This document shows, one piece after another, positions 1-8,095 of a stretch of 64,000 nt of DNA. The stretch lies in NCBI GenBank assembly GCA_963696105.1, contig CAVOIP010000005.1:1550001-1614000 (forward strand). The letters run 5' to 3'. The position numbers and the translations under genes are program-made. The stretch is from CAVRTM01 sp963696105. Its GTDB lineage: Bacteria > Actinomycetota > Actinomycetes > Actinomycetales > Dermatophilaceae. Positions within the stretch are counted from its first letter, which is position 1. Each line of letters opens with the position of its first letter. The notes under the pieces are model-generated. The model searched no databases. It was given only the letters and a program-made list of their open reading frames with translations, and had not been told where the DNA came from.

Positions 1-482
1 GCGGGTCGCCGCCACCTCCTCGTCCAGCGCCCGAGCCGCCCCCAGGGCCACCGCCGCGTCCACCGCGGCCGACAGGGCCTGGCGGTAGGCCACCGTGGCG
101 CAGAGCACGGCCGAGGTCGCGGGCAGCGCGCCTCCGTGCCGGGACCGGGGGGCAGCTCGACGCGGGCCCCGCTCGGGAACCGCGCTCCCATGACCGCCGA
201 CCACGTCACGTCCACGCGCGCGTCGGCGTCGCCGTACGGCTGGTGCAGCGCGTCGCTGCCGGCGAGCAGCGCCGCCCGGAGCGCCCACTCCTCGGCGCCG
301 GCCAGGACGTGTCCCCAGCGCAGCGTCGCCGCCTCCGCGTTGGCCCGGAACCGCTCCCGCTCCGGGCGCAGGATGCGCAGCTTGCGGTCCAGCAGCGAGG
401 CGCCGTGCCGGGCGGTCTGTAGCCGCCGGGACAGCCAGGTGCGCCCGGCGCGCCCGGGCGGCACTCCCCGGATGCCCTTCAC
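1..482 (-). CDS. atpD: V/A-type ATPase subunit D, C-terminal part off the window edge
   Basis: Central-stalk (rotor) subunit D of a V/A-type proton or sodium ATPase. It couples ATP turnover in the A3B3 head to the membrane ring. The reverse-strand reading from GTG 482 gives the typical N-terminus: a GRAGR-W-L-x-RRL stretch, then LLDRKLRILRPERERF, which is the long coiled-coil signature of subunit D. The start GTG overlaps the stop of the preceding subunit B gene (GTGA), as elsewhere in this operon. The gene is open to about base 150, after which the frame appears to be lost, as in A and B. It continues beyond base 1, so its true end is not seen. The family is clear. Intactness is not. Confidence 0.7.
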   Translation of the reverse strand, partial: MKGIRGVPPGRAGRTWLSRRLQTARHGASLLDRKLRILRPERERFRANAEAATLRWGHVLAGAEEWALRAALLAGSDALHQPYGDADARVDVTWSAVMGARFPSGARVELPPGPGTEARCPRPRPCSAPRWPTARPCRPRWTRRWPWGRLGRWTRRWRRP

Positions 483-1898
483 GGTGCCGGCCCGGACGGC
501 GCCCAGGAGGCGTCCAGCTGCTCGGGAGAGAGCATCGACAGCTCCCGTCGGGGCAGGACCGACAGCACCTGCCACGCGCGGGCGAGGCTCTCGTCCAGGC
601 TCCGGAGCTCGTCCCGTCGCTGGTCGAGCAGCACGGCGCTGAACATCTCGGCGAACCGCAGGTAGCGGCGGTCGGTGACCCCGAGCGCGCCCTCGCCGAC
701 CAGCTCGGCCAGCTCGCCGACCTGCCGGGCGTGGGCGAGGGCGGCCAGCGAGCTGGGCGGCGACGTCCAGGTGGTCGGCGCGGGTGCGGCCCGGCCCGGC
801 GCCGTGGCGCATCAGCCGGGACAGCGACGACAGCGGGTCGACCGGCGGGTAGATCCCGCGGGCGCGCCGCCTCGGCCGGACAGGACGACCTGGCCCTCGG
901 TGATGTAGCCGGTCAGGTCGGGCACCGGGTGGGTGATGTCGCCGGCGGGCATCGTCAGCACCGGCAGCAGCGTCACCGAGCCCGGGCCCCCGCGGATCCG
1001 TCCGCAGCGTTCGTACAGCGAGGCCAGGTCGCTGTAGAGGTAGCCGGGGTAGGCCCGCCGCGCCGGGATCTCACCGCGTGCGGCGGACACCTCGCGCAGC
1101 GCCTCGCAGTAGCTGGTCATGTCCGCCATGACGACCAGCACGTGGCGGCCCAGCCCGAAGGCGAGGTGCTCGGCCACGGTGAGCGCGATCCGCGGGGTGA
1201 GCAGGCGCTCGATCGACCGGCTCGTCGGCGGTGTTGAGCAGCAGCACGAGCTCGCCTGCGGCGGAACGCTCTTCGAGGGCGTCGCGGACCGCGGCGGCGT
1301 CGGCGTGCGTCAGGCCCATTCCCGCGAAGACGACGCTGAACGGCTCGCCGCCCGGCCGATGCCTGCGCCGCGATCTGCGCGGCCAGCTCGAGGTGCGGCA
1401 GCCCCGCCACCGAGAAGACCGGCAGCTTCTGGCCGCGGACCAGCGTGGTCAGCGCGTCGATCACCGACGATGCCGGTGAGCACCGGCTCCGACGGGCGGC
1501 TCGCGGCGCACGGGGTTGAGCGGGAGCGCCGGCGACGGCGGCGGTCGGCGTCGCCGAGGACCGGCGGCCCGCCGTCGACCGGCTCGCCGCGGCCGTTGCA
1601 GACGCGGCCCAGCCACGCCGTCGCCGACCGGGACCCGCAGCGGCGCAGCCGTCGAAGGACACCCGCGTGGCCGCCGGGCTCGACACCGGCGGTGCCCTCG
1701 AGCACCTGCGACGACGGCCAGGTCCTCGGTCCACCTCGAGCACCAGGCCGTGCCGGATCTCCCCTGTCCCCAACCGGATGTCGCGCGAACTCGTCCCAGC
1801 CGACACCGCTGCACGCCGCGCACCACCAGGAGCGGACCGCTGCAGCTCGCTCGGTGCCGCTGTGCTCGACGCGCGGCCATCCAGGCGCCGGTCGTCAC
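479..1898 (-). pseudogene. atpB: V/A-type ATPase subunit B, frame-disrupted
   Basis: Non-catalytic nucleotide-binding subunit B of the V/A-type ATPase head. The protein can be followed end to end only by moving between frames: GPLLVV near the start, GVGWDEF, IRLGTGEIRHGLVLEVD, QVLEGTAG, then VIDALTTLVRGQKLPVFS, LPHLELAAQIAAQA, GLTHADAAAVRDALE, the long stretch with MADMTSYCEALREVS and YPGYLYSDLASLYERCG, and a C-terminus ending ELSMLSPEQLDASW. At least ten frame changes are needed, mostly of the type caused by one extra base. The GTG start (1898) and the stop still form GTGA overlaps with A and D, and the protein motifs are undamaged. This favours sequence error over real decay, though a true pseudogene cannot be excluded. 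Confidence 0.8.
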
Positions 1899-3678
1899 GG
1901 CAACGCCTCCAGCTGGGCGAGGACGGCGTCCCGCGCAGCGGCCGCCGCGCGCCGGGCGCCCTCCCCGTCGCCGGCAACCGTCTCCCGGGCGCGCAGGACC
2001 GGGGTGAGGTCGAGCTCCTCCACGCTGGCCGCGGGGACGCCGCGGGCCACGGCCGCCTCACAGGCGTCGGCGACGTCGAGGACTGCGGACACCAACGCGG
2101 CGGAGCGCTCCGGTCCGCAGACGGCGTCGGTGCTGCTCAGCGCGCTCTGCTGCAGCAGCCCCTCGCGGACCAGCCGGGCGCCGAGCAGGACCATGCGCTC
2201 GTGGCCGGGCAGGGCGCCGACGCCCATCAGGTCGGCCAGGGCGCCCAGCCGGTCCGCCTCGGCCAGCAGCGCGGCCAGCCGGGTCCGCTGGCGCGCAGCC
2301 AGGAGGCGTCGCCGTGCCGGGCGTGCCACGCCGCGAGCGCGTCGACGTCCCGGGAGAACGAGCCGGCCCAGGACACGGCGGGGTAGTGCCGGGCGTAGGC
2401 GAGGTCGCGGTCCAGCGTCCACAGCGCCCGCACGAAGCGCTGGGTGTGGGCGGTGACCGGCTCGGTCATGTCGCCGCCCGGCGGGGACACCGCGCCGATG
2501 ATGGTGACCGAGCCGTCCGTGCCGCCGAGGGTGCGCACCCGGCCGGCGCGCTCGTAGAACGCGGCCAGGGCCGAGGACAGGCTGGCGGGGTAGCCCTCCT
2601 CGGCCGGCAGCGCACCGGAACGGGAGGCGAACTCGCGCAGCGCCTCGGCCCAGCGCGAGGTCGAGTCGGCGATGACGACGGCGTCGTAGCCCATGTCGCG
2701 GAAGTACTCGGCCACCGTCACGGCCGTGTAGATGCTCGCCTCGCGCGCCATCATCGGCATGTTCGAGGTGTTGGCGACGATGACGGTGCGGTCGACCAGA
2801 CGGCCCCCGGTGCGCGGGTCGGCGAGCGCGGCGAGCTCGTCGAGGACGTCGGCCATCTCGTTGCCGCGCTCGCCGCAGCCGACGTAGACGATGACGTCGG
2901 CGTCGCACCACTTGGCGATCTGCTGCAGCAGCACCGTCTTGCCGGTGCCGAAGCCGCCCGGGCACCGCGGCGGTGCTGCCGCGGGCGACGGGGTACAGCA
3001 GGTCGATCACCCGCTGGCCGGTCAGCAAGGGGGTCCGCGCGTCCAGCCGCTCGCGGACCGGGCGCGGCCTCCCGGACCGGCCAGCGTGAGGCCAGCGGGG
3101 ACGGCCACGCCACCGACGCGTGCGACCGGGTCGGTGGCGGACAGGGGACCGGCGTTCCGCACCGCCGCGACGGAGCCGGAGACGCCGGGAGGGACGAGCA
3201 CCCGGTGCGCCAGCGGTCCGGCGCCGTCCACCGTGCCGAGCAGCGCACCCTCGTCGAGGTCGGCGCCCGTGGTCACCGCCGGGGTCCAGTGCCACACCGG
3301 CCCGGGTCGGGCCGGTGCCGGTCCAGCGGGCACGGTGCTGTCGGGGGCGGTGCTGTCAGGCGCGGGCTGCGCCGCCGCGCCGGGCTCGAGCCAGGTCCCG
3401 GCGGTCGCGAGAGGACGCAGCAGCCCGTCGTACACGCCGCCGAGCAGGCCGGGCCCGAGCTCGGCCGAGAGAGGGTGCCCCAGCCTGCGCACGGGCGCGC
3501 CGGGGGCCAGGCCGCCGGTGTACTCGTACGCCTGGGTGCGGGCTCGACCGCCGTCCAGGGCGACGACCTCCCCGAGCAGGCGCAGCGGACCGAGCTCGAC
3601 CAGCTCGGACATCGCGGCGCCCTGCAGACCCTCGACGTCGACCAGCGGCCCGTTGACGCGGACGACGTGCCCGGTCAC
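1895..3678 (-). pseudogene. atpA: V/A-type ATPase catalytic subunit A, frame-disrupted
   Basis: Catalytic ATP-hydrolysing or synthesising subunit A. The N-terminal beta-barrel and the long non-homologous insert are open from GTG 3678 to about 3080. Then WPVRE, RERLDARTPLLTGQRVIDLL and the P-loop region follow in changing frames. At the P-loop (around 2955) one extra base in a ccc-ggg run separates TAAVPG from GFGTGKT. A long intact frame then holds DVIVYVGCGERGNEM, NTSNMPMMAREASIYT, the ADSTSRWAEALRE motif and PPGGDMTEPVT. A further break near 2300 precedes the helical C-terminus, which ends at 1895. The start overlaps the stop of subunit E. All functional motifs are present, so the gene would be normal if about four indels were corrected. 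Confidence 0.85.
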
Positions 3679-4202
3679 GGCACCCACAGCTTCTCCACCT
3701 CCGGGCCGAGCGCGACCAGCTCGGCCTCGGCCAGGGACGACACGGTCAGGTCGACGGTGCGGGACCCGCTGCGCGCGCGCAGGCCGCCCGGGACCTCGAC
3801 CAGCTCGGCGTCGGGGCCGAGCAGCCGGCGTGCGTGGGCCGCGAGGCGGTCGCGCAGGTCCGGCCAGGCCGTGTCCTCCGGCAGCGTGGTCGCCTCCTGC
3901 CGCACGGCCGCCCGCAGGTCGTCGTACGCCGCTCGCTGGGCTGCGAGGACGAGGGCCCGGGCCTGCCGGTGGGTGCGCGAGCGCTCCGCGGCCAGGACCG
4001 CGGTCGCGTCGGACCTGCCCTCGCGCCGGCCTTGCTCGACCACCTCGTGCGCCTGCGCCGATGCCTCGGCCAGGGTGCGGGCGGCCTCGTCCTGCGCGGC
4101 GCGCACGATCCGGTCGGCCTCCGCGCCGGCGGCGGCGAGCAGCGCCTGCCGCAGCGGCCGCAGGGCCACGTCGGCGGCCTGGGCGTCGAGGTCCCCGCTC
4201 AC
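3675..4202 (-). CDS. atpE: V/A-type ATPase subunit E (peripheral stalk)
   Basis: Peripheral-stalk subunit E, which with a G/H-type subunit forms the stator of the V/A-type ATPase. The 175-residue product is Ala/Arg/Glu-rich and strongly helical over about residues 15-110 (repeated AxEA, ARTLAEA, EVVEQGRREGR). A compact C-terminal domain follows, ending VEKLWVP. Size and heptad character fit the family; sequence motifs in this family are weak. Its ATG overlaps the stop of subunit F (ATGA) and its stop overlaps the GTG of subunit A, so it is translationally coupled on both sides. The frame is intact. Confidence 0.75.
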   Translation of the reverse strand: MSGDLDAQAADVALRPLRQALLAAAGAEADRIVRAAQDEAARTLAEASAQAHEVVEQGRREGRSDATAVLAAERSRTHRQARALVLAAQRAAYDDLRAAVRQEATTLPEDTAWPDLRDRLAAHARRLLGPDAELVEVPGGLRARSGSRTVDLTVSSLAEAELVALGPEVEKLWVP

Positions 4203-4474
4203 CCGGATGCCTCCGCCGCGGACGGCGTCGGCCCGGAACCGCCCGTGTCCGGCATCACGACGGTCAGCGGCCGGCCCGGCCTGGGCGGCTCGTCCAGCAG
4301 AGCCCCCAGCGCGATCGCGGCGGCCGGGGTCAGGACGACGACGGCGACGTCGTCCTCGAGGGCCTGCCAGGCCGCCAGGACCGTGCGGGCGTCGTCGGCG
4401 GGGGCCACGCGGGCACCCGCGAGGGCGAAGCCGGTGACCCGGCTGCGCTCGCCCAGCACGACGAGGGAGCCCAC
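4199..4474 (-). CDS. atpF: V/A-type ATPase subunit F
   Basis: Small central-stalk subunit F, a regulator at the A3B3/rotor interface. The product is 91 residues from GTG 4474, starting VGSLVVLGERSRVTGFALAG, which is the usual F-subunit beginning (a Rossmann-like fold with an early 'GD/ER...GFxLAGV' motif). The segment VAVVVLTPAAAIALG resembles the second strand-helix unit of the family. The GTG lies three bases after the subunit K stop, so the longer upstream reading is rejected. The assignment rests on size, position between K and E, and the N-terminal motif. Confidence 0.75.
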   Translation of the reverse strand: MGSLVVLGERSRVTGFALAGARVAPADDARTVLAAWQALEDDVAVVVLTPAAAIALGALLDEPPRPGRPLTVVMPDTGGSGPTPSAAEASG

Positions 4475-4476
4475 CC

Positions 4477-4986
4477 TCAGGCCTTCCCGATGAGGATCAC
4501 CGCGACGACGAGGCCGTAGATGGCGATCCCCTCGGCCAGCCCGACCACGACCATCGCGCGGCCGAAGACCTCCGGGCGCTCGCTCATCGCAGCCAGGGCA
4601 GCCGCGCCGGTGTAGGCGACGGCGATCGCGGCGCCGATCGAGGAGCCGGCCACCGCGATGGCGGCGCCCAGCAGGGCCGCCCATCCGTCGCTGCTCGCCG
4701 TGGTCGCTGCCGCGACACCACCGACCTGCGTGCCGGCGACCTGCGTGCCTGCGGCATGGGCCCCGGAGGCGACGGTGGACCCGGCGAGGCCGGACGGATC
4801 CGCCGCGGCCGGTCCGCCCCAGGCCGTCACCGCCACGGTGACCAGCGCGGCAGCCAGCACGACCGCTCCCAAACCGGCGAGCACCATCGCGGCGTGCCGG
4901 GGGCGTCGCCGTACGGCCAGGGCGCCGGCTGTGACCAGGACGACCGTCACGGGGACGGCCGCCAGCGCGGAGGTCAACGGGCTCAT
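4477..4986 (-). CDS. atpK: V/A-type ATPase proteolipid subunit K (c ring) with N-terminal extension
   Basis: Membrane rotor-ring proteolipid that carries the translocated ion. The C-terminal ~70 residues form the canonical hairpin: a Gly/Ala-rich helix (AALLGAAIAVAGSSIGAAIA), a polar loop with SERPEVFGRAM, and a second helix with the ion-binding glutamate in VGLAEGIAIYGL. Unusually, about 100 residues precede this: two hydrophobic segments (near residues 5-27 and 35-60) without the Gly motif or a membrane carboxylate, then an Ala/Gly/Thr-rich linker containing a GTQVAGTQVGG repeat. The product is 169 residues, versus ~80 for single-hairpin and ~155 for duplicated forms. The start ATG overlaps the subunit I stop (ATGA). 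Confidence 0.85.
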   Translation of the reverse strand: MSPLTSALAAVPVTVVLVTAGALAVRRRPRHAAMVLAGLGAVVLAAALVTVAVTAWGGPAAADPSGLAGSTVASGAHAAGTQVAGTQVGGVAAATTASSDGWAALLGAAIAVAGSSIGAAIAVAYTGAAALAAMSERPEVFGRAMVVVGLAEGIAIYGLVVAVILIGKA

Positions 4987-6527
4987 CGGGCCGCCTTCGT
5001 CGTCGGGGGCGCCGGCACGGTCGCCGATGGGGTCGCCGTCGCGGTCGCCGATGGGGCCGCCGTCGCGGTGGCCGATGGGGTCACCGCAGCGGTGGCCGGC
5101 GTGCCGGCCGACGACGGGAGCGGCTCGGGTGCCGCGGTGGGGACCGCGGCCAGCGGCAGGTGCCACGGTCGGAACGGGCGCCCCTCGCCCTCGAACACGC
5201 GGGAGAAGAGCTCGTAGTACTCCAGCCGCAGCGCCTGCACTGCCGCGACGAGCGCCTCGAGCGCGAAGGCGACGGCGTTGCCGACCAGGAAGACGACGAC
5301 CGCGGCGACGACCGCCGCTCCGCCGCGCAGCCACAGCGCCGTGGTCGCACCCCAGACCACCGCGCCCAGCGCCGCGTGGGTCAGGCCGAACGCCGCCAGC
5401 CGGGCGAAGGACACGACGTTGGACCCGAGGCGGACCACCAGGTCCACCAGCTCGACGACGGCCTCCGCGGCGCCCGAGCCGCCACCGCCGGACCCGGCGT
5501 ACAGCCCGACGAAGGACAGCACCAGGCCCAGGACGGCGACCGTGACCGCGCCGAGCACCAGCCAGTCGGACCCCCGCACGAGCCCGGCCACGAGCAGCCC
5601 CACACCGAGGAAGAGCGTCGACCCGGCCAGGCCGGACGGCGCGTAGAGCGCGTAGGACCAGCCGCCCTCGCGCACCCGGTTGGCGGTGCCGATGGCGTAG
5701 GCGACGGCCAGCAGCACCGCCCCCACGGCGAGCCCGGCCAGCAGCAGCCGCATCGGGTCCTCCAGCGGTGCCAGCCACAGCGGCGCGACCAACCCCGTGG
5801 GACCGAAGAACTCGCCGTACAGCGCACCCGCGACCATGCTCGCCACCCCCGCCGCGGCGACCAGTGGTACGGCAGGGCGCAGCCGGGCCAGCCCCCGCGG
5901 GCGGCCGGCGCGGGCCAGCGCGGCGAGCAGGACCAGCAGCAGGCCGTGGCCGACGTCACCGAACATGAGCCCGAACATCACGACGTACGCCACCGCGGCG
6001 AACGGGGTCGGGTCGATGTCGGCGTACGGGACGGTGGAGTAGGTCTGGACCAGGGCGCTGAACGGGCGTGAGCCGCTGCGGCTGCGCAGCAGGGTGGGGG
6101 GCTGGACCCCGCGCGGGCGGGGCAGCGGCACGACCGCCGCGCCGAGCCCGGCCAGGTCACCGGCGAGCGGCCCCACGGCCTCGACCGGGGTCCAGCCGGC
6201 GACGGCCGCCGCTCCCGGGGAGGTGACGGCGCCGGCGGCCACCTGCTCCAGCGCTGCCTCACCGGCGATGACATCCACCCGTCCCGCCCGTTCCAGCCGG
6301 TCCAGGTCGGGCACCGCCGACATCAGCCGTGGCGTCGTTCCTGCCGTGCCCAGCCGTTGCAGGGCGCGGGTTGCCGGTCCGGGCTGGGCGTCGGTCGCCG
6401 GGGCGGTGTCGACCTCCACGACCCCTGCTGCGGCCACGTGCACGAGCAAGGCGCGCAGCGCCGGTCGCGGTGCGACGAGGGCGATCCGGCGCATCGCGAT
6501 CGGGCCGAGGCTGTCAGAGGACGACAT
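4983..6527 (-). CDS. atpI: V/A-type ATPase membrane subunit I (a subunit)
   Basis: Stator membrane subunit that forms the ion half-channels against the proteolipid ring. The 514-residue product begins MSSSDSLGPIAMRRIALVAP, with the family's N-terminal cytosolic domain, and has about seven C-terminal membrane helices. The conserved signature P-TLL near residue 165 and FGLMFGDVGHGLLL are visible, as are SFARLAAFGLTHAALG and the terminal ALEALVAAVQALRLEYYELFSRVFEGEGRPF. It is shorter than typical ~650-residue subunits because the N-terminal arm is reduced. An Ala/Pro/Thr tail of repeated PSATATA units follows the last domain. ATG 6527 lies inside the end of subunit C (14-base overlap); earlier in-frame starts are less likely. 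Confidence 0.9.
   Translation of the reverse strand: MSSSDSLGPIAMRRIALVAPRPALRALLVHVAAAGVVEVDTAPATDAQPGPATRALQRLGTAGTTPRLMSAVPDLDRLERAGRVDVIAGEAALEQVAAGAVTSPGAAAVAGWTPVEAVGPLAGDLAGLGAAVVPLPRPRGVQPPTLLRSRSGSRPFSALVQTYSTVPYADIDPTPFAAVAYVVMFGLMFGDVGHGLLLVLLAALARAGRPRGLARLRPAVPLVAAAGVASMVAGALYGEFFGPTGLVAPLWLAPLEDPMRLLLAGLAVGAVLLAVAYAIGTANRVREGGWSYALYAPSGLAGSTLFLGVGLLVAGLVRGSDWLVLGAVTVAVLGLVLSFVGLYAGSGGGGSGAAEAVVELVDLVVRLGSNVVSFARLAAFGLTHAALGAVVWGATTALWLRGGAAVVAAVVVFLVGNAVAFALEALVAAVQALRLEYYELFSRVFEGEGRPFRPWHLPLAAVPTAAPEPLPSSAGTPATAAVTPSATATAAPSATATATPSATVPAPPTTKAAR
5023..5094 (-). repeat. Three tandem 24-bp units in the end of atpI
   Basis: Three adjacent near-identical 24-base units, each starting gccgatgggg, at 5023, 5047 and 5071. 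They encode an eight-residue PSATATAx-type repeat in the C-terminal tail of subunit I. The tail follows the conserved end of the domain, so the repeat probably forms a disordered extension and may vary in copy number between strains. Confidence 0.8.
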
Positions 6528-7437
6528 GGACCGCCTCCGCGGCGCCGCCACGGTCGGCGAGCTCGAGGGCGGCACGGACCCGCCAGGCGTCGACCGCCAT
6601 CAGCGCCACCACGCCCACGACGGACGTGAGGTCGAAACGGGACGACCTCGTCATCGTGGTCGCGTCCCGCTCGACCCGCAGCCACCAGGCGGCCTCCGCC
6701 CGCCACAGGTCCTCGGCGGAGTCGCACCCGGACAGGGCCCAGCGCGCCGTCGAGGTCAGGGCCCCCCTCAGCTCGGCCAGGGTGGTGGCCGCAGCGGCGT
6801 TCCGGCCCAGCACGCGGGCCACGGCGGCGGTCACGGTCGCGTCGTGGGGGTGCGGGCCGGCGCAGAGGTCGAGGGCGAGGACCAGCGCCGCCGCACCGGC
6901 CGCCCAGATGGAGGCGGCCGGCACGCCGCTTTGCACGCGGGCCGCCCACACCAGGCGCAGGACGAGGGTGATGGCGTGGTCGTCCTCGCTGCCGGGGTCG
7001 CCCCACGCCGTGGCGGCCAGCTCGGAGCGCAGGCCGGCGCGGTCGGCGCTGTCCGCCAGTCGTGGCCATGCGGTGGCCAGGCTGCCCAGCCGGTACGCCG
7101 GAGGCAGGTCCCGCTCGCCGTCGAGCCGGCGCAGGAGGGCGTCCACGTTGGCGATCTCGGCCCACCCGGCGAGCAGGCGCATCGCCTGCGCCCCCTCGGG
7201 CGGCAGCCAGCCGGCCAGCACACGCAGGTTCCACAGCAGCGTGGCGTACACCTCGTGCTGGGCCCGGGACAGCGGCTGTCCCGGGTGGACGTCGTGGCCG
7301 TACGGCCCGGTCGCCAGCTGGGACAACGCCTCCTGAAGCCCAGGGCTCCCCGCGAGGGACGGCACCCGGCCGGCGCCCACCCGGCGGCTGGCGGCGGCGC
7401 GGGCCCGCACCACCGCACCGACCGACCGCGCGCTCAT
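6514..7437 (-). CDS. atpC: V/A-type ATPase subunit C-like protein (AC39/d family)
   Basis: Probable socket subunit C (archaeal C, eukaryotic d), which links the rotor stalk to the proteolipid ring. The 307-residue product from ATG 7437 starts MSARSVGAVVRARAAASRRV. It has an all-helical composition with repeated short Leu/Ala helices and a typical mid-protein IANVDALLRRLDGERDLPPAYRLGSLA segment, which resembles the 'D..Nl...lR.k..g' signature of the AC39 family. Motifs are divergent, so the call leans on length, fold type and operon position between a G/H-like gene and subunit I. The start overlaps the preceding stop as ATGA, and its end overlaps subunit I by 14 bases. Confidence 0.7.
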   Translation of the reverse strand: MSARSVGAVVRARAAASRRVGAGRVPSLAGSPGLQEALSQLATGPYGHDVHPGQPLSRAQHEVYATLLWNLRVLAGWLPPEGAQAMRLLAGWAEIANVDALLRRLDGERDLPPAYRLGSLATAWPRLADSADRAGLRSELAATAWGDPGSEDDHAITLVLRLVWAARVQSGVPAASIWAAGAAALVLALDLCAGPHPHDATVTAAVARVLGRNAAAATTLAELRGALTSTARWALSGCDSAEDLWRAEAAWWLRVERDATTMTRSSRFDLTSVVGVVALMAVDAWRVRAALELADRGGAAEAVHVVL

Positions 7438-7934
7438 CCCGGTCCCGGATCGGGTTCCGGGACCGGGGCGGGCGAAGGGCCGGGGGAGCCGGTCCGGTCC
7501 GGCTCCGATGCGGTCATCGCCGCGCGCGTGGCCGCGAGGACCCGGGCCGTCAGCTCGGGCAGCCGTTGCCTGGCCCGCGCCCGGACCTCGCCGGCGGTCC
7601 GGGCTGCGCGCTCGACCTCGGCGGCCGCCTCCTCGTCGTTGCGGTGCTGCAGCTCCTCGGCGGCCTCGGTCCGGGCGTCCTCGGCCCGCAGCCGGGCCTG
7701 CGCCAGGAGGACGGCTCCCCGGACGGACGCGTCGGCCCGGATCTGCTCGGCGTGGGCGTGCGCCTCCCGCACCTGGGCGGCGCACCGCTCCTCTGTCGGG
7801 GACAGCAGGGCCAGCACCGGTCGCAGCTCGTCCTCGAGGGCGGCCCCGCGGTCGTAGGGGACGCCGGCCGGCGCGGCCGCCCCCGGTGTCCCTGCAGGGC
7901 GGAACCGCTGGAGCAGGTCGCGCGCACTTGCCAT
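7434..7934 (-). CDS. V/A-type ATPase G/H-like stator subunit
   Basis: First gene of the ATPase operon. From ATG 7934 the product is 166 residues, with a long charged coiled coil (about residues 35-135: EERCAAQVREAHAHAEQIRA and EAAEELQHRNDEEAAAEVERA). A short C-terminal tail of Pro/Asp/Gly ends PVPEPDPGPG. Such coiled coils in first position of V/A-ATPase operons are the G/H subunit that pairs with E in the peripheral stalk. There is no conserved motif to prove it. The stop overlaps the next ATG (ATGA). A reading extending upstream to 8243 runs into the divergent promoter region and is rejected. Confidence 0.6.
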   Translation of the reverse strand: MASARDLLQRFRPAGTPGAAAPAGVPYDRGAALEDELRPVLALLSPTEERCAAQVREAHAHAEQIRADASVRGAVLLAQARLRAEDARTEAAEELQHRNDEEAAAEVERAARTAGEVRARARQRLPELTARVLAATRAAMTASEPDRTGSPGPSPAPVPEPDPGPG

Positions 7935-8095
7935 CGGTCCACCACCGTCCTGATCGACGCGACCATCGTCGCCCGCGCGCTTCACGTCGCCCGGGGTCGA
8001 AGGTCCCGCGGGGACAGCGATCGGCAAGAGGCGGCTCGCGGCGGTGGTGGCTAGTCTCGCCGGGAACCGGTCCGCGCCCGTGAGGAGGCGATCCC

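Noticed and set aside
136..642. Plus-strand reading in the left edge
   Set aside because: It lies opposite the subunit D/B reading, has Arg/Pro/Ala-rich shadow composition and no motif.
2314..4519. Long plus-strand readings (over 500 codons) across atpA, atpE and atpF
   Set aside because: They mirror the high-GC third codon positions of the minus-strand ATPase genes; composition is Gly/Arg/His-rich and no family is recognisable.
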